From NCBI RefSeq assembly GCF_001815935.1, contig NZ_KV823418.1, forward strand, positions 28,922-92,921: a stretch of 64,000 nucleotides of DNA, in the 5' to 3' direction. The translations under genes and the position numbers were made by a program. The notes beneath the pieces were generated by a model. The model was not told the origin of the DNA. It did no database searches and saw only the letters and a program-made list of their open reading frames with translations. Of the stretch, positions 42,247 to 50,856 are shown piece by piece. Numbering within the stretch: the stretch's first letter is position 1; every line of letters starts with the position of its first letter. Origin of the DNA: Corynebacterium sp. HMSC04H06. GTDB taxonomy: Bacteria > Actinomycetota > Actinomycetes > Mycobacteriales > Mycobacteriaceae.

Positions 42247-42461
42247 TGGGCGCGGAAAGAATAGCTACCCGTCAGCCCGTTGTGGATCTCCACGGAATAG
42301 CTCTGCCCGTTAGCCTCGGCGCCCTCCACGAGGGAGTCCAGCTCCTGCGCGTTGTAGTAGCGGCTTAGGCCCAGGTACAGCAGCAGCAGCAGAAACAGTC
42401 CCACCACGACGATCGCGGCAACCACCATGGGGGCGTTTCGAGTTGTTTCTACTTCTGGCAT
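42243..42461 (-). CDS. Small single-span membrane protein
   Basis: A 72-aa protein with one transmembrane helix (VVAAIVVVGLFLLLLLYLGL, residues about 13-32) and a short polar C-terminal domain. No family known. Its start lies inside the end of the upstream secreted-protein gene (13-bp overlap), so the two are coupled. Its stop overlaps that of the convergent regulator by 4 nt. Confidence 0.6.
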   Translation of the reverse strand: MPEVETTRNAPMVVAAIVVVGLFLLLLLYLGLSRYYNAQELDSLVEGAEANGQSYSVEIHNGLTGSYSFRAH

Positions 42462-43033
42462 TCGAAGCGGTAGCCTCCTTCATTCTTAGCTGCTCCGGAA
42501 TCGGTGGTACCCTCCACGCCGGCGGAATCGCGGCTGTCAACCACCGGGTTGCCACCGTTCTGGTAGCACTGGTTAATCAGGTTCTGCTTTTCTGCATGGG
42601 TAGTGTACATCGAGTAGAAGATCAATCCGCCACCGGTGAGAATACCCAAGATGGCCACGCCTCCCCAGATGATGGCGGGCGCGATCCGGAAGGAGACCCC
42701 GGAGTTGTCGCTATCCGAGTCACGCATCTCGTCCGGCTCGTAGCCGTTGTCGATCAGCACCTGGTCGATCTGCTCGTCGGTCAGATCCGCCAGGCCAGCC
42801 TCTACCTGATCAACCTCTTCGGCGGTGACGCGGTCGTGATCGATCTTGCCTTCATCGAGCCGGATCTCGTCCTCCCCGGCGTCGTAGTACATTGCTTCGG
42901 CCAGCACCAACGGGCCCTGGATGTTGGAATCCAGCTCGTTGGCCTGCGCTGCCGGGGCAGCAGCGCCGGTGGTCACCATTGCGGCAGCCAGCGCGCTGGC
43001 GATGCCCTTCTTCGGGTTGAACGGGAAGGTCAC
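42449..43033 (-). CDS. Exported single-pass protein of unknown function
   Basis: A 194-aa protein. Residues 1-31 form a signal peptide (ASALAAAMVTTGAAAPAAQA, likely cut near 31), followed by an acidic extracytoplasmic segment and one membrane helix (IAPAIIWGGVAILGILTGGGLIFYS, about 118-142). Two cysteines flank the C-terminus. The GTG start is supported by AGAAAGGAC. It overlaps the next small membrane-protein gene. No homologue recognised; the pair may form a membrane complex. Confidence 0.6.
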   Translation of the reverse strand: MTFPFNPKKGIASALAAAMVTTGAAAPAAQANELDSNIQGPLVLAEAMYYDAGEDEIRLDEGKIDHDRVTAEEVDQVEAGLADLTDEQIDQVLIDNGYEPDEMRDSDSDNSGVSFRIAPAIIWGGVAILGILTGGGLIFYSMYTTHAEKQNLINQCYQNGGNPVVDSRDSAGVEGTTDSGAAKNEGGYRFECQK

Positions 43034-43245
43034 GGAAAGTCCTTTCTACTCAAAAAATAACGGTGCACTGGGCCAGCGAATGCCGTGGGCATCGCCGACC
43101 GCAGCCACCGTAACAAGCAGTCAGGCACCCCGCAGCGCGGCTGCCAGCGGCTTTCTCGTGCCGGGGGTGAATCCGCAACCTTTGATGTACCAACAAAGCC
43201 TATATTTAGGTTTTATAAAAACGAAGCAATACTCCGCTGGGGGTG

Positions 43246-43796
43246 TTATTTACCCAGCGCATCCTCCAGCTCGGCCAGGATGTTGTCCATGCGCTCGGCC
43301 TTGTCCTCGTCCGGGGTGAACTCGCCGTCGGTGAAGTCGGAGAAGAGGGAGACCTCCAGCTGGTTGCGCAGCTGGGCCATCTGGAAGTTGCTGACCACCA
43401 GGCGCCAGGCCTCGACCGCGCGGATGGCGCCGGAGGCGCCGTAGCCGACGAAGGCGACCGGCTTGCCGGCCCACTCCGCACCCAGGGAGTCGTAGGCGTT
43501 CTTGAAGGCACCCGGCACGGAGTGGTTGTACTCCGGGGTCACGAAGACGAAGGCATCGCAGGCATCGATAGCCTGGGACCACGCCTGCACGTTAGCGTCG
43601 TCGTACTGCTTGTTGGCCGCGCCCGGGACGGTGGCGGCGGTCAGCAGCGGAACATTGAAGGCGGCTAGGTCGATGAGCTCGTAGTCCACGCCCTGCTCGG
43701 CGCGATCGCGGGCGATACCCTCGACCCAGCGGCCGACGGCCTCCCCCCCCGGCGACCTTCGCGGATAGAGCCAATGATGATGCCGATCTTTGCCAT
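43246..43796 (-). pseudogene. NADPH-dependent FMN reductase, frameshifted at a G8 tract
   Basis: The N-terminus from the ATG at 43796 reads MAKIGIIIGSIREGRRG, the flavodoxin-like FMN-reductase start. At the C8 run (43743-43750 on the plus strand; G8 in the coding strand) the frame shifts, and the ATG frame stops after about 45 codons. The rest (EAVGRWVEGIA..., VFVTPEYNHSVPGAFKNAYD, the NADPH-flavin signature, to 43246) continues in another frame. Losing two G or gaining one would restore about 183 codons. It could be an assembly error, a recent mutation or a phase-variable gene. Confidence 0.75.
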
Positions 43797-43841
43797 TTCG
43801 GGCTTCCTTTCAGTTCAACGGTTAAGTGTTTCTAGCACAGC

Positions 43842-44519
43842 TTACCCGGAAAAGACCTGCCGCACCGTGACATTGATTCGGCCCTGCGCCAGCCCGCATC
43901 CCTCCGGCGCGGTGCCTGGGCGAACCTCGGGCACCCCGTGGAAAGCAAAACGCTTCGGGCCGCCGAAGACGATGAGATCCCCGGAGGCCAGCGTCACCTC
44001 GTCCCAGGGCCGGTTGCGGTTTTCCGTGCCGCCGATGCGAAACAGCGCCTCCTCCCCAATGGAAAAGGAGACGATGGGCGCGCGCGTGGACTCGTAGCGA
44101 TCCTGGTGCATGCCCATCTTCGCGCCCGGCGGGTAATAATTCACCAGGGCCATGTCCGGCAAGTAGCTTTCCGCCCACGGGGCTAGCTCCCCGGCGAGGG
44201 CGGCGGCGCGACAGACGGCATCGATAGCCGCCTGCCGAAGAGCCCCTGGCAGGGCCGGGACGGTGTGGCCGAATTTCCGGTCCACGTAGCGGTAGCCGTC
44301 ATAGTCGAAGTAATGCCCCAGGTTGAGCATGTGCACGCTCATACGCCCGCCGGAGGCCAGCTGCGGCCGCTGCATGCTAAAGGGCGTGCCGTTGGCCCGG
44401 CGCGCCAGATCCCGGAACCGCGCGACCCACGCGTGCTGCTCCGGCGTCGACCAGTAGCCCGGCACGTGCGCGACCCCGGGCGCGACCTTGGCCGCGGAGC
44501 GCTCCACCTCGAAAAGCAT
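43842..44519 (-). CDS. alkB: AlkB-type 2-oxoglutarate/Fe(II) dioxygenase
   Basis: Oxidatively removes methyl groups from 1-methyladenine and 3-methylcytosine in DNA or RNA. 225 aa. The iron triad starts at His138-x-Asp140 in MGMHQDRYES; the conserved arginines follow in RFAFHGVPEVRPG and GRINVTVRQV. NYYPPGAKMG is the usual lead-in. The ATG at 44519 is the start that fits family length; longer frames are not supported. It diverges from the truncated acetyltransferase. Confidence 0.9.
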   Translation of the reverse strand: MLFEVERSAAKVAPGVAHVPGYWSTPEQHAWVARFRDLARRANGTPFSMQRPQLASGGRMSVHMLNLGHYFDYDGYRYVDRKFGHTVPALPGALRQAAIDAVCRAAALAGELAPWAESYLPDMALVNYYPPGAKMGMHQDRYESTRAPIVSFSIGEEALFRIGGTENRNRPWDEVTLASGDLIVFGGPKRFAFHGVPEVRPGTAPEGCGLAQGRINVTVRQVFSG

Positions 44520-44570
44520 GCCACCCAGTCTGGCACAACCAGCGGCGCGATAGTGGGCACAATAGACAGC

Positions 44571-44771
44571 ATGACGATTAAGGACAGCGAGGACAATCAC
44601 GCGGTCTATGGCACTCGCGAGCGCATGGAATCCGGGCAGTGGCACCTGCCCGGCGGCGACGAGCTCCGCACGGAACAGCTGCACGACGCCGGCACCCTGG
44701 TCACCAAGGACGTGCCGGACAATTCCCTGGTGCTTGGCCTACCCGGGCGGGTCATGCGTAAGCTTGGATGA
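44571..44771 (+). pseudogene. Internally deleted sugar O-acetyltransferase (maltose acetyltransferase-like) remnant
   Basis: A 66-codon open frame. The N-terminal VYGTRERMESGQWHLPGGDEL matches the start of the maltose-acetyltransferase (Mac) domain; the C-terminal DAGTLVTKDVPDNSLVLGLPGRVMRKL matches the last coils of a left-handed beta-helix acetyltransferase. The roughly 110 hexapeptide-repeat residues between them, including the catalytic His, are missing, but the frame is intact. CACAAT lies 7 nt before the ATG, so it may still be expressed. Unlikely to be an active enzyme. Confidence 0.6.
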
Positions 44772-44772
44772 C

Positions 44773-47031
44773 ATGTTCGACATCGCACGGATCGGCCGCG
44801 ACCTGCCCGTGGCCGGGGTCATTGACCGCCTGCCCACGCTTGTCGATGCCACCGGGCGCCTAGTCGTCCAAGCCCCGCCCGGCACCGGTAAGACCACCCT
44901 GGTCCCGCCCGCCCTGGCCAACCACTGCGGGGGCAAGGTCATCGTCACCGCGCCCCGCCGCGTGGCCGTGCGCGCCGCCGCCCGCCGGCTGCGCCACCTC
45001 TCCGGAGCCCCGAAAGCCGTCGGCTTCAGCGTCAAGGGCGAGCACCAGCCCGGCACCCACGTCGAGTTCGTGACTCCGGGCGTACTCCTCCAGCGGCTGC
45101 TGCGGGATCCGGATCTGGAGGGCGTATCCGCCGTCGCCATCGACGAGGTCCACGAACGCCAGCTGGATACCGACCTCATTCTGGGCATGTGCCTGGAGCT
45201 CGCCGAGCTGCGCGACGACTTCCGGCTGGTGGCCATGTCCGCCACCCTGGAGCGCAACAAACTCACCGAATTCTTAGGAGCCGAAACGCTCAGCACCCCG
45301 GCGGTGACCTACCCGCTGGATATCTCCTATCGCCCGCACCCCGGCCGCAGCAGCTGTTCCCGGGAATTCCTGGACCACCTGGCCCAGCTGGCACAGGAGC
45401 AGGTGTCCGCCACCGGGCACTCCGCCCTGGTCTTCGTGCCTGGCGTGCGCGAGGTAGAACACGTCGTCGGCCGCCTGCCCGGCAGCTTCCCCCTGCACGG
45501 TCGGCTGGATGCCCGGCAGCAGGACGCGGCCCTACAGCCCTCGTCCACCCCGCGGATCGTGGTCTCGACCTCCCTGGCCGAGTCCTCCCTGACCGTGCCG
45601 GGGGTGCACACTGTCATCGACTCTGGCCTGTCCCGCGTACCCCGGCTGGATGCCAGCCGCGGCATGACGGGGTTGGTCACTATCAGCTCGGCCAAGTCCA
45701 CCGCGGACCAGCGCGCCGGCCGCGCCGGCCGTGAGGGCCCGGGCACCGTGGTGCGCGCCTATTCCGCCGCCGACTACGAGCACGCGGCCGAGGCCATCAC
45801 CCCGGAGATCCTCACCACGGATCTGACCCAGGCCGCGCTGCAGCTGGCCGCCTGGGGCGACTGCCCGCTGCTCGATAGCCCCCAGCCGCAGCACCTGGCC
45901 CGCGCCCGAGAACACCTGGAATCCCTCGGCGCCCTGCGGGCCGGCCACCTGACCCAGCTGGGCAAACGCTTGGTCCGCCTGCCGCTGGACCCGCGCCTGG
46001 GCCGCGCCCTTATCGAATGCGGGCCGTCCGCCGCGGCCACCGTCGCCGTGCTGTCCGACGATCCCCGCGGCGACATCGCCCGCCAGCGCGCGCCGAAGTC
46101 CGAATCCCAGCGCCTGACCAAGCTGGTGAGCACTGGTAGCGGTGTCAGCGATCCCGGCGCCATCACCGGGCTGGCCTTCCCCCGCTGGATCGCCCGCCGC
46201 GTGAAAGGCGACACCTACCTGCTGGCCTCCGGCACGCGGGCCCGCCTGCCCCACGACCTCGGCCTCGACGGCTCCGAGTGGCTGGCCACCGCGGTCGTGA
46301 CCCGCTCCGCCGAGGGCGGCACCATCCGCGCCGCCGCCCGCCTCAGCGAAGAGGACGCACTGGATACCATCGGCGTGAGCGAAGAGCTGGAAACCGACTT
46401 CGTCAAGGGCAGGCTGCGGGCCCGTCAGATCCGCCGGGCCGGGCAGATCGAGCTAAGCTCCACCCCGACCCAGCCCAGCCCGAAGGCCGCGGCCGCGGCC
46501 CTCGCCCGCCTGCTCGAACGGACTGGGCTGGAAATTTTCCACTTCTCCGACAAGGCGCAGCGCCTCTTCGACCGCCTGGCCTTCCTCCACGCCCACCTCG
46601 GCGATCCCTGGCCGGATCCACAAAAGGCCGACCCTCAGTACTGGCTGGGCCCGGAGCTCGGCGACATCGTCCGCGGCAAGCCCCCGCGCGAGGTCGACAT
46701 GTACCCGGCGCTCCAGCGCCTGCTGCCGTGGCCCAACGACATCGACGCCGCCGCGCCCGAACGCCTCACGGTCCCCTCGGGCAAGCACCCGCGCATCGAC
46801 TACGCGGGCGGCCGCCCCATCGTGCGCGTCAAGCTCCAGGAGTGCTTCGGGCTGCATTCCTCCCCCGAGGTCGCCGGCATGCCTGTCCAGTTCCACCTGC
46901 TCTCCCCCGCCGGCCGCCCGCTCGCGGTCACCGATGACCTGGCCAGCTTCTGGTCCGGCCCCTACCAGCAGGTGCGCGCCGAGATGCGCGGGCGCTACCC
47001 CAAACACGCCTGGCCGGAAGACCCGGCCTAA
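44773..47031 (+). CDS. hrpB: ATP-dependent helicase HrpB
   Basis: A DEAH-type RNA helicase of 752 aa. Motif I is QAPPGTGKTT with Lys40; motif II is DEVH at 124-127; motif III SAT follows; SLAESSLTVPGV and DQRAGRAGREGPG are motifs V and VI. The C-terminal half carries the HrpB-specific domain, with VDMYPALQRLLPWP and ARLPxDLGLDGSEWL-type sequence. The function in bacteria is unclear. The ATG begins just after the stop of the acetyltransferase remnant. Its stop overlaps the convergent TSUP gene. Confidence 0.92.
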   Translation: MFDIARIGRDLPVAGVIDRLPTLVDATGRLVVQAPPGTGKTTLVPPALANHCGGKVIVTAPRRVAVRAAARRLRHLSGAPKAVGFSVKGEHQPGTHVEFVTPGVLLQRLLRDPDLEGVSAVAIDEVHERQLDTDLILGMCLELAELRDDFRLVAMSATLERNKLTEFLGAETLSTPAVTYPLDISYRPHPGRSSCSREFLDHLAQLAQEQVSATGHSALVFVPGVREVEHVVGRLPGSFPLHGRLDARQQDAALQPSSTPRIVVSTSLAESSLTVPGVHTVIDSGLSRVPRLDASRGMTGLVTISSAKSTADQRAGRAGREGPGTVVRAYSAADYEHAAEAITPEILTTDLTQAALQLAAWGDCPLLDSPQPQHLARAREHLESLGALRAGHLTQLGKRLVRLPLDPRLGRALIECGPSAAATVAVLSDDPRGDIARQRAPKSESQRLTKLVSTGSGVSDPGAITGLAFPRWIARRVKGDTYLLASGTRARLPHDLGLDGSEWLATAVVTRSAEGGTIRAAARLSEEDALDTIGVSEELETDFVKGRLRARQIRRAGQIELSSTPTQPSPKAAAAALARLLERTGLEIFHFSDKAQRLFDRLAFLHAHLGDPWPDPQKADPQYWLGPELGDIVRGKPPREVDMYPALQRLLPWPNDIDAAAPERLTVPSGKHPRIDYAGGRPIVRVKLQECFGLHSSPEVAGMPVQFHLLSPAGRPLAVTDDLASFWSGPYQQVRAEMRGRYPKHAWPEDPA

Positions 47032-47798
47032 CCCCACTGCTGCCACGCGAGGTAGCAGCTCATGACTACCACGAGGGTCAGCAGCGCGTAGCGAATCAGC
47101 TTCGTGCCCCCGCCCAGCACCGTGCGCGCGCCCAGCTGCGCGCCGACGATATTGGCCACCGCCAGGACGATGCCGAGCGTCCACCACACGTGCCCGCCGA
47201 CGATGAAGACCACCAGCGCGCCTAGGTTCGTCGCGGTATTAACCACCTTCGACATCGCCGCCGATCGCAGGAAGTTCTGGGAGAAGATGGCGGTAAAAGC
47301 CATGATCAAAAACATGCCGGTGCCTGGCCCGAAGATGCCGTCGTAGAACGCCACCGCGGCCGTTGCTACCAGCGCCGCCCAGGTACGCCAGCCGGAGTGG
47401 ATCCCCTCGCTGTCGCCGCCGCCGAAGCTCGGCTTGAAGGCGATGAACGAGCCCACGGCGAGCAGCAGAACAATGATCAGTGGGCGCATGACGTCCTCGT
47501 CGAGCAACGAGGCCATCAGCGCGCCCACGCCCGAAGCCACCGCCGCCAGCACCGCCATCGGCACCAGTTCCCGCGCCGGAGGCCGCACCTTGCGCACCAG
47601 CGTCACCGCCGCCGATGCCGTGCCCGAGACCGCCGCCACCTTATTCGTCGCCAGCGCCGTGGCCGGGGCCACGCCGGGAACCAGTGCCAGGATCAGGGGG
47701 ATGAGCACCAGCCCACCGCCGCCGATGACCGCGTCGATCCAGCCGGCCACGCCGGCCCCAGCGACCAGCAGTGCCCAGGTTCCCACGCCTATTTCCAT
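47028..47798 (-). CDS. TSUP (TauE/SafE) family transporter
   Basis: A 256-aa eight-helix permease. The N-terminus has VAGWIDAVIGGGGLVLIPLIL, the family's glycine signature, and the second half has YDGIFGPGTGMFLIMAFTAIF. TSUP proteins move sulfite, thiosulfate, sulfoacetate or other organosulfur anions, usually outward. The length matches the family. No RBS is obvious. Its last 4 nt overlap the hrpB stop. Confidence 0.88.
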   Translation of the reverse strand: MEIGVGTWALLVAGAGVAGWIDAVIGGGGLVLIPLILALVPGVAPATALATNKVAAVSGTASAAVTLVRKVRPPARELVPMAVLAAVASGVGALMASLLDEDVMRPLIIVLLLAVGSFIAFKPSFGGGDSEGIHSGWRTWAALVATAAVAFYDGIFGPGTGMFLIMAFTAIFSQNFLRSAAMSKVVNTATNLGALVVFIVGGHVWWTLGIVLAVANIVGAQLGARTVLGGGTKLIRYALLTLVVVMSCYLAWQQWG

Positions 47799-47855
47799 GG
47801 CAACAGTATAAGGCCAATAGTATAAAGGGGGTCGAATTCACAAGGAGGTCCCCGA

Positions 47856-48911
47856 ATGCCGTTGGCAGTGCGCTGGATGATTGTCGCGCCCGCCTCCGTG
47901 GGCCTTGGCTGGCTTTTTGACCGCTGGAACGTGCCGGCGGCCTGGATCGTGGCCGCCATCGTGGTCTCCGCCGGCATGGCGCTGGTGACCCGCAAAGAGC
48001 TGCCCGTCAACCGCCACGTCTACGCGCTCAGCCGCGGGTTCATCGGCATCCTGGCCGCGATCCCCCTGACCACGGTGCCACTGTCGCGCATCGTCGGCTT
48101 CCTGCCCGCGGGCGTCGTGGTCTCCCTGGTGACGGTGCTAGTCGGCGTCGGCGGCGGGCTCCTCCTCCACCGCGCCCAGCCGAAGGCCGTCAGCCGGGAC
48201 ACTGGCATCCTGTCCATGCTGCCCGGCGGGGCGTCCATGATACCGGTGCTCGCCGACGACCTCGGCGCGGACTACCGCTACGTGGCGCTGACCCAGTACC
48301 TGCGCCTGCTGACCGTGTCCATGACCCTGCCGGTCGTCGTCGGCTTCCTTTCCACCCCGGCCGACTCCCATCCGGTCGACACCCCGCAGCCAGACCAGCA
48401 CTGGTGGATGATCCTGCTCGTGTTGGCCATCGCCTTCGCCGGCGAGCCCCTCGGCAAGGCCCTCCGCCTGCCCGCCCCAAGCGTGATGGGACCGCTCCTG
48501 CTGACGGTGTTGGCCTCGTTGTTCCTGCCCGGTGAGCTCACCCTCCAGCCCATCGAGCCCTTCCGAATCTTGGCGTTCATGTCCATCGGCTGGGTCTGCG
48601 GCGGCGGACTGTCGTGGCCCGCCCTGCAGCGGTTCGCGGCGCAGCTGCCCGCCACCGTGACCTATATCGTCGTGGTCATCGCCCTGTGTGCGGCCACCGC
48701 CTGGCCGCTGACCTGGACGCTAGACATCACCTATTTCGAGGCCTATTTGGCAACCAGCCCCGGCGCGCTCGAGACCGTCCTGGCGCTGTCCTCCGAGGGC
48801 GGGGCCGGGCCAGCCGTGGTGGCCATCCAGCTCATCCGGCTCATCATCGTGCTGGTGATTGCCGGCTACCTGCCCCAGCTCATCCGCCTCTTCACGCGGA
48901 AAAAGCAGTAG
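47856..48911 (+). CDS. AbrB-family membrane transporter
   Basis: A 351-aa protein of about ten hydrophobic segments in two AbrB (ammonia-monooxygenase-like) repeats: LSRGFIGILAAIPLT, GILSMLPGGASMIPVLADDLGADYRYVALTQYLRLLTV, then PAPSVMGPLL and a second LATSPGALETVLALSSEGGAGPAVVAIQLIRLI. Both halves share the SPG/LPGG-x10-DxGADxRxVAxxQxLR signature. Substrate is unknown. AAGGAGG precedes the ATG. The DUF885 gene lies 3 bp downstream in the opposite direction. Confidence 0.85.
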   Translation: MPLAVRWMIVAPASVGLGWLFDRWNVPAAWIVAAIVVSAGMALVTRKELPVNRHVYALSRGFIGILAAIPLTTVPLSRIVGFLPAGVVVSLVTVLVGVGGGLLLHRAQPKAVSRDTGILSMLPGGASMIPVLADDLGADYRYVALTQYLRLLTVSMTLPVVVGFLSTPADSHPVDTPQPDQHWWMILLVLAIAFAGEPLGKALRLPAPSVMGPLLLTVLASLFLPGELTLQPIEPFRILAFMSIGWVCGGGLSWPALQRFAAQLPATVTYIVVVIALCAATAWPLTWTLDITYFEAYLATSPGALETVLALSSEGGAGPAVVAIQLIRLIIVLVIAGYLPQLIRLFTRKKQ

Positions 48912-48914
48912 CCT

Positions 48915-50576
48915 CTAGTCGAGGATGGTCTCGCGCAGGATAGACATCGGCACCGAGCCCAACGCCAGCGCCTCCGCGTGGAACTCGCGCTCACTCATGC
49001 CCTGCGCGACTGCCTCGTCGCGGGTCTGGCGCCACAGGCGCGCACCCAGCGCGTACGACGGCGCCTGGCCGGCCCAGCCTAGGTAGCGGTTGACCTCGAA
49101 GGAGAGGTTCGCCGAGTCCATCGCGGTGTTTTCCCGCATAAAGGTGTGCACGTGGGACTTGTCCCAGACGCCGGAGCCATCCGGCATCTTCTTGCCAAGG
49201 TGCAGGCCGATGTCCGCGACCACGCGGGCGGCCCGCAGGCGCTTAGCATCCAAAAGGCCCATCCGGTAGCCGGGATCATCCATGTAACCGAGCTCCGCCA
49301 TGAGCTCCTCGGCGTAGAGGGCCCAGCCCTCGCCGTGGCCGGAGTTCCAGCACACGCTGCGACGCCACAGGTTCAGATCCGGCTCGACCAGGGCCTGACC
49401 GATCTGCAGGTGGTGGCCCGGCACGCCCTCGTGGTGGACCGTGGTCAGCTCCTGCCAGGTGTGGAAAACGTCCTGGCCGGCCGGCACCGACCACCACATC
49501 CGGCCGGGACGGGAGAAGTCATCCGCCGGCTGGGTGTAGAAGATGCCGCCGGTGCCCGCCGGATCGATGCAGCACTCAATCTCGCGCACCTGCTCCGGCA
49601 CGTCGAAGTACTTGCCGTCCAGCTCCTCGATGGCCCGGTCGGCCGTGGAGTGCATCCACTCCACCAGCGCGTCCTTGCCGCGCAGGAGGTAGCGCTCTTC
49701 CTGGTTGAGCTTGCGCATCGCCGTGCGCACGGTGCATTCGTTGCCGTAGAGGCTGTGGGCGATCTTTTCCTGCTCGGCGTTGATCTCGTGCAGCTGCTCC
49801 AGGCCCCAGCGATAGGCCTCGTCCACGTCCACGACGTCGCCCACGAACAGGTGGGAGAACAGCTCGTAGCGCTCGCGGCCGAACGCGTCCGAGGTCGGCG
49901 CCTGCGGCTGCAGGTCCGTCGACAGCCAGGCAGAGAATTCTTCGAAAGCCTGCTTGGCGTGCTCCACCTCGACGGAGTCCTCGGCCAGGCCGAGCTCGTC
50001 GAGCATCGAGTCGCTATCCGTCAGCGTATTGCACTGGCCGATGACCTCATTGATCTGGCGGTTGGCCGCCACCAAGCCGTGCGATGCCGCCTCCGTCAGC
50101 GAGTCCCGATAGCCCGCCAGCGCGCTGCCCACCTTGGACAGGCGGGAGCGGATGGCATCCAAGTCCTCCTCGGTCTCCTGCGGCATGAGCAGGAGGGTGT
50201 CCCGGATGGTCTGGACCGGCGAGGCGATATTGTTGAGCAGCCGCAGGTCCTCCATGCGGTGGTGCATGTCCAGCTCCAGGCAGAGCCGGTCGCGCAGCAC
50301 GGCTGCGGTCACGTAGTCGACGTCGTCGAAGTCGTCCTCGTCGTCCGACTCGTCCGTCGAGTCATCCAGGGCGTCGAGATCCGCAATCATCTCGCGAGTA
50401 CGGTCCGCCACGGCTTCGTAGTATTCGGGCGAGAAGTCCTGCAACTCACCCTCGTAGCCCGCAACGCCCCACGCCGTCGCATCGGTAGGGGTCAGGGCTG
50501 CCAAATCAGCTGCGAAATTATCGCACGAAGCGTCCAGAAGGGAAGGCTGGCGCTCGGCGTTATGCTCGGAACTCAT
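48915..50576 (-). CDS. DUF885 family protein, probable metallopeptidase
   Basis: A 553-aa soluble protein. The family marker is TTVHHEGVPGHHLQIGQ, with His381-His382-Glu383 and His388-His389 (HEGxPGH), a zinc-peptidase-like motif resembling M32/M3 enzymes. The first 110 residues are acidic and helical. The C-terminus has GHGEGWALYAEELMAELGYMDDP. No signal peptide. TAGACT precedes the ATG by 8 nt. Peptide substrates are plausible but not proved for the family. Confidence 0.82.
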   Translation of the reverse strand: MSSEHNAERQPSLLDASCDNFAADLAALTPTDATAWGVAGYEGELQDFSPEYYEAVADRTREMIADLDALDDSTDESDDEDDFDDVDYVTAAVLRDRLCLELDMHHRMEDLRLLNNIASPVQTIRDTLLLMPQETEEDLDAIRSRLSKVGSALAGYRDSLTEAASHGLVAANRQINEVIGQCNTLTDSDSMLDELGLAEDSVEVEHAKQAFEEFSAWLSTDLQPQAPTSDAFGRERYELFSHLFVGDVVDVDEAYRWGLEQLHEINAEQEKIAHSLYGNECTVRTAMRKLNQEERYLLRGKDALVEWMHSTADRAIEELDGKYFDVPEQVREIECCIDPAGTGGIFYTQPADDFSRPGRMWWSVPAGQDVFHTWQELTTVHHEGVPGHHLQIGQALVEPDLNLWRRSVCWNSGHGEGWALYAEELMAELGYMDDPGYRMGLLDAKRLRAARVVADIGLHLGKKMPDGSGVWDKSHVHTFMRENTAMDSANLSFEVNRYLGWAGQAPSYALGARLWRQTRDEAVAQGMSEREFHAEALALGSVPMSILRETILD

Positions 50577-50856
50577 GATTGGGAAGTCTAGCCACTTTCC
50601 CTACTTCACCGCCACCTGGCGCGGCGCAGTGAGAACGCTGAATGCTTCCTACCCCGCCAAAGCCGCCCGTACCTGGTCTTTTCCAGCCGCCAGCAGGAAG
50701 ATAACACTTAAGCATCAGATCTCGGGCCATTCCCCTTCGAAAATTCCAACATAGTTTCGAAACAGTTTGTTGTGGAGGTTGCGGTGCGGGTTTGAGAAGG
50801 TATTATGGGAGTTGGGTTAGAACATAGTTACGACATAATCATTCGGGGAGAATGTC

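Noticed and set aside
49146..50591. A 481-codon open frame antisense to the DUF885 gene
   Set aside because: The DUF885 frame holds the conserved HEGVPGHH motif; the opposite frame has only Val/Gly/Arg-rich sequence.
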